Both the position numbers and the translations under genes were made by a program. This document shows positions 17,201 through 26,331 of a stretch of 64,000 nucleotides of DNA, piece after piece. This DNA is from Microbacterium aurugineum (GTDB taxonomy: Bacteria > Actinomycetota > Actinomycetes > Actinomycetales > Microbacteriaceae): positions 3,109,411 to 3,173,410 of the forward strand of contig NZ_CP078078.1 in the NCBI RefSeq assembly GCF_023101205.1. The letters are read 5' to 3'. The notes under the pieces were generated by a model. That model made no database searches, was not told where the DNA came from, and worked only from the letters and a program-made list of their open reading frames with translations. Each line of letters starts with the position of its first letter. Within the stretch, counting starts at the first letter, position 1.

Positions 17201-18196
17201 TCAGGCCGAGGCGCGCACCACGAGTTCGGTGGACAGGATCGTCGTGGTGGGCGGGTCCTCGCCCGCGAGACGCGACAGCAGGACCCGGGCCATGGCCTCG
17301 CCCTGCGCGTACATCGGCTGACGCATCGTGGTCAGCTGCGGATCCGTGCTGACGGCGACCGACGAATCGTCGAAGCCCACCAGGGCGATGTCCTCCGGAA
17401 CCCGCAGGCCCGACGCACGCAACGCCGTCAAGGCACCACGGGCCATCAGGTCGCTCGCGACGAAGATGGCGTCGGGGCGCCCGCCCGCGAGAAGGCGTCG
17501 AGCGGCGTCCGCCCCGCTCGTCTCGCTGTAGTCCCCCTCCTCCTCCGCGTACGGGGAGAGACCGGCATCCTTCAGCGCCTCGCGGAAACCCTGCACGCGG
17601 TCGACCGACGCGACCATCGTCAGCGGCCCGGAGATCGTCGCGATGCGCGTACGGCCGATGTCGATCAGGCGCTGGGTGGCGTTGCGCGCTCCGGTGACGT
17701 TGTCGACGTCGACCACGTAGTCGCCCTCATGTCGTCGCACCGGCCGACCGCCGAAGACGACGGGGACGGCATCCGCGATCCGATCGACGAAGGCGTCGCT
17801 CGTGTGATGCGAGACGATCAGCGCGCCGTCGACTCCGCCGTTGCGCACGAAACTGGTCATCTTGTCACCGGGATCGTCGCTCGCGATCAGCAGGTTGAGC
17901 AGGTAGTCCGAGCTGCCGAGCGCCCCCGTGATGCCGGCGACGATCGCTGCGAAGAACGGGTCGCCGAAGAAGCGGGTCGTGTCCTCGGGGATGATCAGGG
18001 CGATCGCGTGCGTCTGCCTCGACGCCAGCGAGCGTGCCGCACGGTTGGGCACGTAGTTCAGCTCGTCGATCGCGGCCCGCACGGCGGCCAGGGCCTCCGG
18101 GCTCACGGACGTCGATCCGTTCACCACCCGCGACACGGTGGACCGGGATACTCCGGCGGTGGATGCCACCTCTTCGATGGTCGCTCGGGGCGACAT
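17201..18196 (-). CDS. LacI family regulator (CebR-like)
   Basis: A 331-residue LacI-type repressor. TIEEVASTAGVSRSTVSRVV is the helix-turn-helix, LNYVPNRAARSLAS the hinge region, and the rest a periplasmic-binding-protein-like effector domain ending in TTMRQPMYAQGEAMARVLLS. The start MSPRAT was preferred over an upstream GTG (18208). It closes the sugar cluster behind the GH1 gene. Two TGGGAGCGCTCCCA boxes before the binding-protein gene match the operator of Streptomyces CebR, the cellobiose-responsive repressor, so this is probably its counterpart (mixed evidence). Confidence 0.9.
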   Translation of the reverse strand: MSPRATIEEVASTAGVSRSTVSRVVNGSTSVSPEALAAVRAAIDELNYVPNRAARSLASRQTHAIALIIPEDTTRFFGDPFFAAIVAGITGALGSSDYLLNLLIASDDPGDKMTSFVRNGGVDGALIVSHHTSDAFVDRIADAVPVVFGGRPVRRHEGDYVVDVDNVTGARNATQRLIDIGRTRIATISGPLTMVASVDRVQGFREALKDAGLSPYAEEEGDYSETSGADAARRLLAGGRPDAIFVASDLMARGALTALRASGLRVPEDIALVGFDDSSVAVSTDPQLTTMRQPMYAQGEAMARVLLSRLAGEDPPTTTILSTELVVRASA

Positions 18197-18242
18197 CAGC
18201 GTACGCACTCTTCCATCGCCCTATTGTCGCTGACCATCTCCC

Positions 18243-18302
18243 TTCGAATCACGCAAATGGTCGCATCTCGACCAACGGATCGAGCCATTCACGCGATTCG
18301 AA
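18243..18302. repeat. Dispersed palindrome, family 2 (copy 2)
   Basis: TTCGAATCACG (18243-18253) pairs with CGCGATTCGAA (18292-18302) with one mismatch. The 60-base unit aligns over its length with the reverse complement of the element at 4390-4448. It lies between the GH1 gene and the LacI gene, both on the minus strand. Confidence 0.85.
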
Positions 18303-18318
18303 CGGGGAGGAGGCCGCA

Positions 18319-19749
18319 CTACAGAGCGCGAGCGGCGATGATCCGGGCGTACTCGCGACCGGAGTCCTTGAGCGTGCGCTCCTGGGTGTCGTAGTCGACA
18401 CGGACGATGCCGAAGCGCTTGTCGTAGCCCCACGCCCACTCGAAGTTGTCGAAGAGCGACCAGTAGAAGTAGCCGCGCACGTCGACACCCGCTTCCGCCG
18501 CATCGAGCACCGCGCCGAGGTGCAGACGCAGGAATTCGGTGCGGTCGGCATCGTGCACACGCTTCTCGTCGCCCTCGACCACCACGACGTCGTCATAGGC
18601 CGCGCCGTTCTCGGTCATGGAGAGCACGGTGCCCGCAGGCTCGGCGTATTCGGTCCAGATCCGCTGCAGCACGCGGGTGAGGCCCTCGGGCTGCACCTCC
18701 CAGTTCTGCGCGGTGCGCGGCAGACCCCGCTCGACCGCGTGGATGCCCTCGCTGGACGGATACGGGCTGCGCCGGACGCGATCGGTGTCCGGCTCCGCGG
18801 AGACCGGCCCCTCGGCCGGTGCCGTGCCGGACACGAAGTCGCCGTGGTAGTAGTTCACGCCCTGGGTGTCGATGCGCTGCGCGATGGTCTCGAGGTCACC
18901 GTCGTGGACGGACGCCTCGAACCGCGCGACCGCCTCGGCATCGACCGCACGGATGTCCTCGACGATGTCGGCCGGATAGCTGCCGCGGTAGATCGGATCG
19001 AGGAACCAGCGGTTGAACTGCCCGTCCACCCGGCGGGCGGCATCGACGTCGGCCGGGTTCTGCGGATCGGCAGGATCGGCGACCGTGTGGTTCAGCGTGA
19101 TGCCGAGGTTGAGCGACGCATCGCGACCGCGCAGCTCCTGCACGGTGCTGCCGTGTGCGAGCAGCAGATGGTGCGCGGCGAGCAACCCCTCCGCGACGCT
19201 GGTGTGACCCGGCGCGTGCTCGCCCGCCGTGTAGGAGAGGAACGACGAGCACCACGGCTCGTTCAGCGTCGTCCACACGTTCACCCGGTCGCCCAGCGCA
19301 TCGTGCATCGTTCCCGCGTAGTCGAGGAACCGATCGACCGTGTCACGGTTCGTCCATCCCCCGCCCTCCTGCAGCGCCTGCGGCATGTCCCAGTGGTACA
19401 GCGTCAACCAGGGCAGGATGTCGGCGCCGAGGAGTTCGTCGATCAGTCGTTCGTAGAAGTCGACCCCGGCGGGGTTCACCGCACCGCCGTCCGGCCGCAC
19501 CCGCGACCACGACGTCGAGAACCGGTACGTCTGCAGGCCGAGCTCCTTCATGAGCGCGACGTCCTGCGGGTAGCGGTGGTAGTGGTCGCAGGCCACGTCG
19601 CCGTTCTCCGCGCCGATCACGGCACCGGGCACACGGGCGAACGCATCCCAGATCGACGCGGTGCGCCCGTCCTCGAACGCGGCCCCCTCGATCTGGTACG
19701 CCGCCGTCGCGGCACCGAAGAGGAAGTTCTCGGGGAAGGAGCGGGTCAT
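18319..19749 (-). CDS. GH1 family beta-glucosidase
   Basis: A 476-residue retaining glycosidase without signal peptide, so it should split imported cellobiose or other beta-glucosides in the cytoplasm. Sequence evidence: FPENFLFGAATAAYQIEGA at the N-terminus, acid/base Glu in TLNEPW (about residue 162), nucleophile Glu in TENGAAYDD (about residue 378), and the C-terminal SLFDNFEWAWGYDKRFG aglycone-site segment. The ATG at 19749 has AAAGGA in good position; an ATG at 19758 overlapping the permease stop is an alternative. It follows the two permease genes directly, as bglC does in Streptomyces ceb operons. Confidence 0.94.
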   Translation of the reverse strand: MTRSFPENFLFGAATAAYQIEGAAFEDGRTASIWDAFARVPGAVIGAENGDVACDHYHRYPQDVALMKELGLQTYRFSTSWSRVRPDGGAVNPAGVDFYERLIDELLGADILPWLTLYHWDMPQALQEGGGWTNRDTVDRFLDYAGTMHDALGDRVNVWTTLNEPWCSSFLSYTAGEHAPGHTSVAEGLLAAHHLLLAHGSTVQELRGRDASLNLGITLNHTVADPADPQNPADVDAARRVDGQFNRWFLDPIYRGSYPADIVEDIRAVDAEAVARFEASVHDGDLETIAQRIDTQGVNYYHGDFVSGTAPAEGPVSAEPDTDRVRRSPYPSSEGIHAVERGLPRTAQNWEVQPEGLTRVLQRIWTEYAEPAGTVLSMTENGAAYDDVVVVEGDEKRVHDADRTEFLRLHLGAVLDAAEAGVDVRGYFYWSLFDNFEWAWGYDKRFGIVRVDYDTQERTLKDSGREYARIIAARAL

Positions 19750-19754
19750 ACGGG

Positions 19755-20645
19755 TCATCCTTTCACCGCGCCCGCCATGATGCCACTGACCAGCTGGCGA
19801 CCCGCGACCACGAAGAGCACGAGCAGCGGAAGGGTCGCGAGCACCGCGCCGGCGAGCACGATCGAGTAGTCGATGTAGTACCCCGACTGCAGCTGGCTGA
19901 GGGCCGTCTGAAGGGTCGGGTTCTGAGGGGAGAGCACGATCAACGGCCACAGGTAGTCGGTCCACGCGGTCATGAAGGTGAAGAGTCCGAGGATCGCCAT
20001 GGCCGGTCGCGCCGCCGGGAGGCCCACGGTCAGGAAGGTCCGGAACTGGTTCGCCCCGTCCATCCGCGCGGCCTCGATCAGCTCGTCCGGGATCACGTCG
20101 ACCAGATACTGGCGCATGAAGAAGACACCGAACGCGGTGACCAGGGTCGGCACGATCACCGCGCCGATCGTCCCGGTCCAGCCGAGTTCGCGCATCAGCA
20201 TGAACAGCGGGATGATGCCGAGCTGCGTCGGGATCGCCATGGTCGCGATCACGAAGATCATCAGCCCGTCGCGACCCTTGAAGCGCAGTTTCGCGAAGGC
20301 GTACCCGGCGAGCGTCGAGAACGTGACGACCGAGAGCGTGATGATGCCCGAGATCAGGAACGAGTTGCCGAGCGCGAGCCAGAACGGGATCGCATCGAAC
20401 ACCTGAGCCGCGTTGGTGAGGAAGTTCCCACCGGGGATCAACGGTAGCGTCTCACCTCGAGTGGCGTTCGTGCCGCTGGCGACCACCACCGACCACCACA
20501 GCGGATACACGCTGCCGATGATGAACGCGGCCAGGAGTCCGTAGGTGAGGAAACCGGGTCGGCTGCCGATGCCGGCGTTGCCCCCGGTCCGGGCCTGACG
20601 ACGCCGGATCTTCTCCGGCACGCTGAGAGCCTGCGTGGCGGTCAT
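19755..20645 (-). CDS. Carbohydrate ABC transporter permease (MalG/CebG type)
   Basis: A 296-residue inner-membrane subunit with six membrane segments. The cytoplasmic EAA loop that contacts the ATPase reads EAARMDGANQFRTFLTVGLP. Length and order match MalG-like second permeases of CUT1 importers. The ATG overlaps the preceding permease stop (ATGA). As in most actinobacterial CUT1 systems no ATPase is encoded here; a shared MsiK-type ATPase elsewhere would energise it (established for Streptomyces, inferred here). Confidence 0.94.
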   Translation of the reverse strand: MTATQALSVPEKIRRRQARTGGNAGIGSRPGFLTYGLLAAFIIGSVYPLWWSVVVASGTNATRGETLPLIPGGNFLTNAAQVFDAIPFWLALGNSFLISGIITLSVVTFSTLAGYAFAKLRFKGRDGLMIFVIATMAIPTQLGIIPLFMLMRELGWTGTIGAVIVPTLVTAFGVFFMRQYLVDVIPDELIEAARMDGANQFRTFLTVGLPAARPAMAILGLFTFMTAWTDYLWPLIVLSPQNPTLQTALSQLQSGYYIDYSIVLAGAVLATLPLLVLFVVAGRQLVSGIMAGAVKG

Positions 20646-21682
20646 CGGGTCCCCTCCTCGGTGCTCGTGCGCGCACGGCGACGGGCCGCGCGATTCTTCG
20701 GGGCGTCACCGGTGGAGATGCGCCGGGAGATCAGGAAGTTGATGACGCCGATGGCCACGATCAACAGGAAGAGCAGGATGGCGACCGCCGAGGCCTCGCC
20801 GAGGTTGCGGCGGAAGAAGGCGAGTTCCCACAGGAACAGGACCGTGGTCTGGAACTGCCGATCGCTGCCGCCGATGCCGCCGGCCGTCGAGACATCGAAC
20901 AGGCGGGGCTCGGCGAAGATCTGCAGGCCGCCGATCGTCGCGGTGATGATCACGAAGATCAGCGTCGGACGGATCGTGGGGATCGTGATCGAGAAGAACC
21001 GCCGTGCGGCACCGGCGCCGTCGAGGGCGGCGGACTCGTACAGGTCGCGCGGCACGGCCTGCATCGCCGCGAGCAGGATGAGGGCGTTGTAGCCGGTCCA
21101 GCGGAAGTTCACCATGACCGCGATCGCGATGTGCGACAGGGCCGTGTTGTGCTTCCACTCCTGATCGGCGATCCCGACGAGATTGAGCAGGTTGTTGGCC
21201 AGACCGTCGGCCTCGTTGAAGATGCTCGAGAAGATGATGGCGACCGCGACCGGCGTGACCACGAACGGGATGAGCACACTCATCCGCCAGAACGTCGGGG
21301 CACGGAGTCCGCGGTCGAGGAGGTACGCGATCACGAGGGCGACGGCGAGCTGCGGGATGGCCGAGAGCAGGAAGATGCTCAGGGTGTTGCCGATCGAGTT
21401 CCAGAACATCGCGTCGCCGAGGATCTCGACGAAGTTGCCGAATCCGACGAAGTCCCCCTCCCCCTTGAGCAGGTCCCAGTCGTGCACGGCGACCCACACG
21501 GTGTAGAGCAGGGGGAACAGGCCGACCAGCCCGAACAGCAGGAAGAACGGCGAGATGTAGAAGTAGGGCGATGCGTTCTGGTCGAACCGCGAGACGCGAT
21601 GACGCCAGGAGCGCTTCGACACGGCATCCTTCGCCGGAGGTGTCGTCTCGCGGTGCTCCGCGGGCGGGGCGGTGAGAGTCAT
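20642..21682 (-). CDS. Carbohydrate ABC transporter permease (MalF/CebF type)
   Basis: A 346-residue CUT1 permease: YFYISPFFLLFGLVGLFPLL is TM1, and the EAA-loop equivalent reads YESAALDGAGAARRFFSITI. It has a long basic C-terminal tail (RRRARTSTEE). It lies second in the operon, after the binding-protein gene, but separated from it by 107 bases holding a perfect hairpin with 22-base arms. It is coupled by ATGA overlap to the next permease. The partner subunits and GH1 enzyme suggest cellobiose or related beta-glucosides as cargo. Confidence 0.94.
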   Translation of the reverse strand: MTLTAPPAEHRETTPPAKDAVSKRSWRHRVSRFDQNASPYFYISPFFLLFGLVGLFPLLYTVWVAVHDWDLLKGEGDFVGFGNFVEILGDAMFWNSIGNTLSIFLLSAIPQLAVALVIAYLLDRGLRAPTFWRMSVLIPFVVTPVAVAIIFSSIFNEADGLANNLLNLVGIADQEWKHNTALSHIAIAVMVNFRWTGYNALILLAAMQAVPRDLYESAALDGAGAARRFFSITIPTIRPTLIFVIITATIGGLQIFAEPRLFDVSTAGGIGGSDRQFQTTVLFLWELAFFRRNLGEASAVAILLFLLIVAIGVINFLISRRISTGDAPKNRAARRRARTSTEEGTR

Positions 21683-21712
21683 GGGGTGTCCTTGTCCCGG
21701 AGGTCCGAGGGG

Positions 21713-21771
21713 TTCCGGTCGCAGTTTCGCTCGGAATGCACGGGCGATACCGAGCGAAACTGCGACCGGAA
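21713..21771. repeat. Palindrome with 22-base perfect arms, family 3 (copy 1)
   Basis: Arms of 22 bases (21713-21734, beginning TTCCGGTCGCAGTTTCGC, and 21750-21771) pair without mismatch around a 15-base loop. It lies between the binding-protein gene and the first permease gene, a place where hairpins often lower expression of the membrane subunits. Its TTCCGGTCGC ends are shared with the element at 28670. Confidence 0.9.
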
Positions 21772-21789
21772 GGGGGATGTCCGCTGAGG

Positions 21790-23100
21790 TCAGCCGACGA
21801 GGTCGTTCAGCAGACCCATCGCCTGATCCCAGGCACCCTGCGTGTCGGTCTCGCCGCGGTCGAGGCTGCTGAGAGCCGGACCGAAGACGTTCTCCTGGAT
21901 GACGGAGTCATCCGCGCCCTTGAACTGCGCGACCACGCCCTTGGCACGCTCGGCGAGGATCGCCCCGGTCGGAGCGTCGTTGAAGAAGGCGTTCGGCGTC
22001 GCGTCCGCCGCGAGCGTCTCCTGCGCCTTGATCGTGGACGGGAAGTTGCCCGCGGCTGCGGACTGCTTCACCTGCTGGTCGGGCTGCGTCAGCCAGTCGG
22101 CGAGCTCGGCCGCCGCCTCCTTGTGCTCCGAGGACTCCGGGATCGAGAGGAACGCCCCACCCCAGTTGGCCGCGCCGCCGGGGAACACGTCGGCGAAGTC
22201 CCACCCGGTCGACGCGTCTCCGCCGCCGGCTTCGACCTGACCCTGCACGACGCCGAGCATCCAGCCCGGGCACACGAAGGTCGCGAAGGTGCCGTCGACG
22301 AACGACTTGCCGCCGTTCCAGTCCCAGGCCGTCTGCGCGGCGGACTGACCGCCCTCGGTGGCTGCGCCGAGTTCCTCGAAACGCTTCTTGAGCTCGTCGT
22401 TGCCCTCGACGTTCAGCTCGCCGTCGGCCGTGTAGTAGCCCTCGTCGAGCTGGTTGACCATGGCGTTCCACACGAAGCCGGAGTGGTCATACCAGGCCTT
22501 GCCGGTCTTGGCGGTGTAGTCCGCGCCGACCGCGAAGTAGTTCTCCCAGTCGCCGTTCAGGAGCTCGGCGACCGACTCGCGGTCGCTCGGGAGGCCTGCA
22601 GCTTCGAACGCAGCGCCGTTGTAGCAGATGCCGCTGGGGCCGATGTCCGTGCCGTAGCCGATCACACGGCCGCCGGCGTCGGTCGCCTGACCGTACTTCC
22701 AGTCGACCCAGTCGTCCTTGCGGTCCTCGATGCCGTAGTCGCGCAGGTCGACGAAGGTGTCGGACACGTCCATGATCGCGCCGAGCCAGCCTTCCTCGAT
22801 CGCGACGATGTCGCTGAGGCCGGAACCGGCGGCGATCTTCGTGAAGGCATCGGTGCGGGCGTTGCCACCCGTGTCGATGTTGGTCGCCTCGATCTTGACG
22901 TTCGGGTGCGCCTCCTCGTACTCCTTGTAGAGGTCTTCGTAACCGAAGGTGCCGAACGTGGTGACGGTCAGGGTGACCTCCTCGTCGGCGCTTCCCTCCG
23001 AGGTGTCGCCCGAGCTGCCGGAGCAGCCGGCCAGGGCCAGGGCGGAGACGGATGCCACAGCTGCGATCGCGAGGATCCGGTGGCGGGCACGTGTGTTCAC
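21790..23100 (-). CDS. ABC transporter extracellular sugar-binding lipoprotein (CebE-like)
   Basis: A 436-residue solute-binding protein, SBP family 1. The signal peptide ends in a lipobox, ALALAGC, with Cys26 as lipidation site, followed by a Ser/Gly-rich linker; it would be tethered to the outer face of the membrane. The mature part contains the typical VTLTVTTFGTFGYEDLYKEY opening and WAWD/WNGGKSFVDGTFATF regions. It is the first gene of the operon, downstream of a strong promoter with two operator boxes. The GH1 neighbour and operator type point to cellobiose or cello-oligosaccharides. Confidence 0.93.
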   Translation of the reverse strand: MNTRARHRILAIAAVASVSALALAGCSGSSGDTSEGSADEEVTLTVTTFGTFGYEDLYKEYEEAHPNVKIEATNIDTGGNARTDAFTKIAAGSGLSDIVAIEEGWLGAIMDVSDTFVDLRDYGIEDRKDDWVDWKYGQATDAGGRVIGYGTDIGPSGICYNGAAFEAAGLPSDRESVAELLNGDWENYFAVGADYTAKTGKAWYDHSGFVWNAMVNQLDEGYYTADGELNVEGNDELKKRFEELGAATEGGQSAAQTAWDWNGGKSFVDGTFATFVCPGWMLGVVQGQVEAGGGDASTGWDFADVFPGGAANWGGAFLSIPESSEHKEAAAELADWLTQPDQQVKQSAAAGNFPSTIKAQETLAADATPNAFFNDAPTGAILAERAKGVVAQFKGADDSVIQENVFGPALSSLDRGETDTQGAWDQAMGLLNDLVG

Positions 23101-23149
23101 AGTTCACTCCTTTGTGGTGGTCGTGCGGTGTTGGTGCGTAGGAACCCCG

Positions 23150-23163
23150 TGGGAGCGCTCCCA
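23150..23163. promoter_or_regulatory. CebR-type operator, box 1
   Basis: TGGGAGCGCTCCCA, a perfect 14-base palindrome that extends to 18 bases (CG...CG) at 23148-23165. It is identical to the CebR operator of Streptomyces and lies downstream of the -10 hexamer, where bound repressor would block early elongation. Confidence 0.9.
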
Positions 23164-23177
23164 CGGGTTGAGCAGCC

Positions 23178-23206
23178 ACTTTATGGGAGCGCTCCCACGG
23201 TGTCAA
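23178..23206 (-). promoter_or_regulatory. Sugar-operon promoter with CebR-type box 2 in the spacer
   Basis: On the minus strand TTGACA (23201-23206) and TAAAGT (23178-23183) are 17 bases apart. The spacer contains a second TGGGAGCGCTCCCA (23184-23197). This is a near-consensus housekeeping promoter with a repressor site between the hexamers, spaced 34 bases centre to centre from box 1. Confidence 0.88.
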
Positions 23207-23230
23207 CCCGACCCGTGCCAACCCGGTCCT

Positions 23231-23316
23231 GTTCACAACTCAGGAAGAACCTGGCGGCGTGGCCGGTACGGAGCGGCAAGCGCGGTAGTCGGGCCGTTTT
23301 CTCCTGAGTTGTGAAC
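23231..23316. repeat. Dispersed palindrome, family 1 (copy 3)
   Basis: GTTCACAACTCAGGA (23231-23245) is mirrored perfectly by TCCTGAGTTGTGAAC (23302-23316). It sits in a divergent promoter region, 18 bases before the apt start codon, so this family is not limited to terminator positions. Confidence 0.9.
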
Positions 23317-23334
23317 GCGGCGTAGCCTTGTCCG

Positions 23335-23871
23335 GTGCCCGATGCCACGCTCTCCCCTGCCCTCGTCCGCGCCGAAGCCCTGATCCGCAACGTTCCGGAC
23401 TACCCGCAGCCGGGGATCATCTTCCGCGACATCACGCCGCTCCTCGCCGACGCCGAGGCCCTCCGTGTGACGACCGAGGCGATCATCGAGCCCTTCGCCG
23501 GGCAGTTCGACGTGATCGCGGGCATCGAGGCTCGTGGATTCATCCTGGCCAGCGCCGCGGCGATCGCGGCCGGTGTGGGACTCATCCCGATCCGCAAGGC
23601 CGGAAAGCTGCCGCGCCCCGCTGCCTCCGTGGACTACGCCCTCGAGTACGGCACCGCCACGATCGAGATGCACGACGATCTGCCCGCCGGATCCCGCGTA
23701 CTGCTGATCGACGACGTGCTCGCCACCGGCGGTACCCTCGCCGCGGGACGGGAACTCGTCGAACAGCTCGGCAGCCACGTCATCGGCATCTCGGTGCTGT
23801 TCGAGATCGATGGCCTCGGCGGCCGCGAGGCCATCGGCGACCTGCACACGGTCTTCCACTCCGCGGAGTAG
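23335..23871 (+). CDS. apt: Adenine phosphoribosyltransferase
   Basis: A 178-residue PRTase that makes AMP from adenine and PRPP. VPDYPQPGIIFRDITPLLAD is the APT N-terminal signature, AGIEARGFILA follows, and VLLIDDVLATGGTLAAG (about residues 122-138) is the PRPP-binding loop. The start is GTG at 23335, directly downstream of a family 1 palindrome arm that must therefore lie in its promoter or leader. A purine salvage enzyme, followed 59 bases later by purS and purQ. Confidence 0.96.
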   Translation: MPDATLSPALVRAEALIRNVPDYPQPGIIFRDITPLLADAEALRVTTEAIIEPFAGQFDVIAGIEARGFILASAAAIAAGVGLIPIRKAGKLPRPAASVDYALEYGTATIEMHDDLPAGSRVLLIDDVLATGGTLAAGRELVEQLGSHVIGISVLFEIDGLGGREAIGDLHTVFHSAE

Positions 23872-23930
23872 TCCGCGCCCGGGGCAGTAGACTGGGTGCG
23901 CCCGTCCGCCCGCGACTCCCGGAGCCGTTC

Positions 23931-24175
23931 ATGCCCACCATCGTCGTCGACGTCATGCCCAAGCCCGAACTGCTCGACCCGCAGGGGAAGGCCGTCTCCG
24001 GCGCCTTCGCCCGCCTCGGTGTGGAGGGCTTCTCCGACGTCCGCATCGGCAAGCGCTTCGAGCTCACCGTCGAGGGCGAGGTCACCGAAGAGGTCCTCGC
24101 CGAAGCCCGGCGCATCGCCGACGAGGTGCTCTCCAACTCCGTGATCGAGGACGTCGTCGGCATCGAGGTCGCCGA

Positions 24176-24179
<4 letters not shown>
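23931..24179 (+). CDS. purS: Phosphoribosylformylglycinamidine synthase subunit PurS
   Basis: An 82-residue protein, normal for PurS, the small bridging subunit of the three-part FGAM synthase. It opens [20 protein letters not shown] and has [12 protein letters not shown] and the C-terminal [13 protein letters not shown] typical of the family. The purQ start overlaps its stop (GTGA). PurS binds PurQ and PurL so that ammonia can be passed between them. Confidence 0.96.
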
Positions 24180-24883
<704 letters not shown>

Positions 24884-24922
24884 GCCCGGGGTTCCGCAGC
24901 CCCTGCGCTTTCGCAGCCCGGC

Positions 24923-26188
24923 TCAGTCGCCCGGAAGCGTGAAGGGGTTACTCCCTGCTGCCGCGAGCAGGTACCAGGCCGTCGCGCCCGTGTGCAGACT
25001 CGCGTAGTAGAGGTCGCCGAATCCGGAGTCGAGGCCGTCGTTCGAGGTCGCGACGATGCCCTTGCCGTCTCCGTTCGGGGCGTCGCGCTGCGCCAGCCGG
25101 ATGCTGCTCAGCAGGGCCTCCGCACGATCCGCGTCGCCCGCTCCGTCGCGCAGACGCAGAGCCAGCGCGAGGTGTCCGCTCCCCTCGAACCACGCCTTCG
25201 ACACGTCGACCTCGCTGATGGACGGACCCGTGTACGGGCCATCGGTGGCCATCAGGTTCGCGAGCGTCCAGTCCAGCGCGGCGCCGTACCGCGGGTCTCC
25301 GGTGGCGAGTGCGCTCCAGGTCTGGCCGTCCAGGGGGATGGGCCGCGTGTTGATGGTCGAGCCGTCGAGGCCGGTGCCGGTGTTCACGTGGCCGTCCGCG
25401 CTCTGCATCGCCGCGACGAAGTCGGCCGCGACGGCTGCCCGTTCCGCCCACACCGCGTCCCCGGTGAGCTGCGCGAGCTGCGTGAAGAACCCGGCGATGT
25501 CACTGTTGTGCTCGGTCGACTTCCAGGTCAGCGACGTGCCGTCCTCGAGCTGACCGCCGGTGTAGCCGTACGGAGCCCGGACCATGTCCGCGGTGTTGTC
25601 CTGGATCCACTGCCCCACGCGCAGCGCCCCGTCGAGATACTTCGGATCCCCGGTCGCGTGCGCGAGCCGCGCGAGCGCCAACCCGACCCACGCCTGGTTT
25701 CCGGTGAAGCTGCCGGGGCCGGTGATCTCCACCCGTCCTTGGCGGATGCCGTGCGGCTCGTACGACGCACGGGTGCGTCCGTCGCCGATCGGGTCGTTCT
25801 CCTGCACGAACAGGAGCGTGTCGCCGATCGCCCGCGCGCGACGGAGATCGTCCGGAAGCCCCCGCGCGGTGTAGGCGATCACGACCAGCGCGTCGTCGTA
25901 CACGAACGACGGCGTGAAGTCCCAGGTGGGCGTGGTGAAGAAGCCGCCCTGGTAGCTGCGCGGGAGGCAATGCCCCGCACCGTCGCAGAACTCGTCGACC
26001 CTGGCATCGAGGAACTCATAGGCCAGTGCCACCGACTGTGCGGCATCCGGTGCTCCTCCGCCGGGCGCCGAACCGTCTGCGGTCCTTCCGGCGCCCAGAG
26101 CGGCAGGGGCCGCGCCGGCGAGAACGGCTGCGGCGACGAGCGCGGCGACGACGATCCACGGCGCCGAGCGACGCGAAGAACCGGACAT
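24923..26188 (-). CDS. Secreted six-hairpin glycosidase-like protein
   Basis: A 421-residue protein with an N-terminal signal (basic RRSAPW, then a long Ala/Val-rich core ending near GAGRTADG). The mature part shows repeated alpha-hairpin segments of the (alpha/alpha)6 type: FVYDDALVVIAYTARG with an Asp pair, GNQAWVGLALARLAHATGDPK, TEHNSDIAGFFTQLAQLTGD and PIPLDGQTWSALATGD. These resemble secreted carbohydrate-active barrels, but no catalytic family could be assigned. It stands alone; a hairpin and an unusual AT patch lie upstream. Confidence 0.6.
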   Translation of the reverse strand: MSGSSRRSAPWIVVAALVAAAVLAGAAPAALGAGRTADGSAPGGGAPDAAQSVALAYEFLDARVDEFCDGAGHCLPRSYQGGFFTTPTWDFTPSFVYDDALVVIAYTARGLPDDLRRARAIGDTLLFVQENDPIGDGRTRASYEPHGIRQGRVEITGPGSFTGNQAWVGLALARLAHATGDPKYLDGALRVGQWIQDNTADMVRAPYGYTGGQLEDGTSLTWKSTEHNSDIAGFFTQLAQLTGDAVWAERAAVAADFVAAMQSADGHVNTGTGLDGSTINTRPIPLDGQTWSALATGDPRYGAALDWTLANLMATDGPYTGPSISEVDVSKAWFEGSGHLALALRLRDGAGDADRAEALLSSIRLAQRDAPNGDGKGIVATSNDGLDSGFGDLYYASLHTGATAWYLLAAAGSNPFTLPGD

Positions 26189-26284
26189 GGAGACCCCTCG
26201 GTCAGAACCGCGCGCGGGGGATGACGCGCAGGCGACCTGAAGGTCACAGCATGAGCCTGGCAGTTCCGTCGGGGCTCGAGAAGC

Positions 26285-26329
26285 GGCGAAAGTCTATATA
26301 TCGCCCTTTCGCCCTCGCCGATTGGCGAG
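26285..26329. terminator. Two adjacent hairpins between DUF1761 and secreted-protein genes
   Basis: CTCGCC-GATT-GGCGAG (26314-26329) begins two bases after the DUF1761 stop and is a likely terminator for it. Next to it GGCGAAAG (26285-26292) pairs with CTTTCGCC (26306-26313) around a loop containing CTATATATCG, an AT patch rare in this window that may be part of the promoter for the secreted-protein gene. Confidence 0.6.
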
Positions 26330-26331
26330 TG

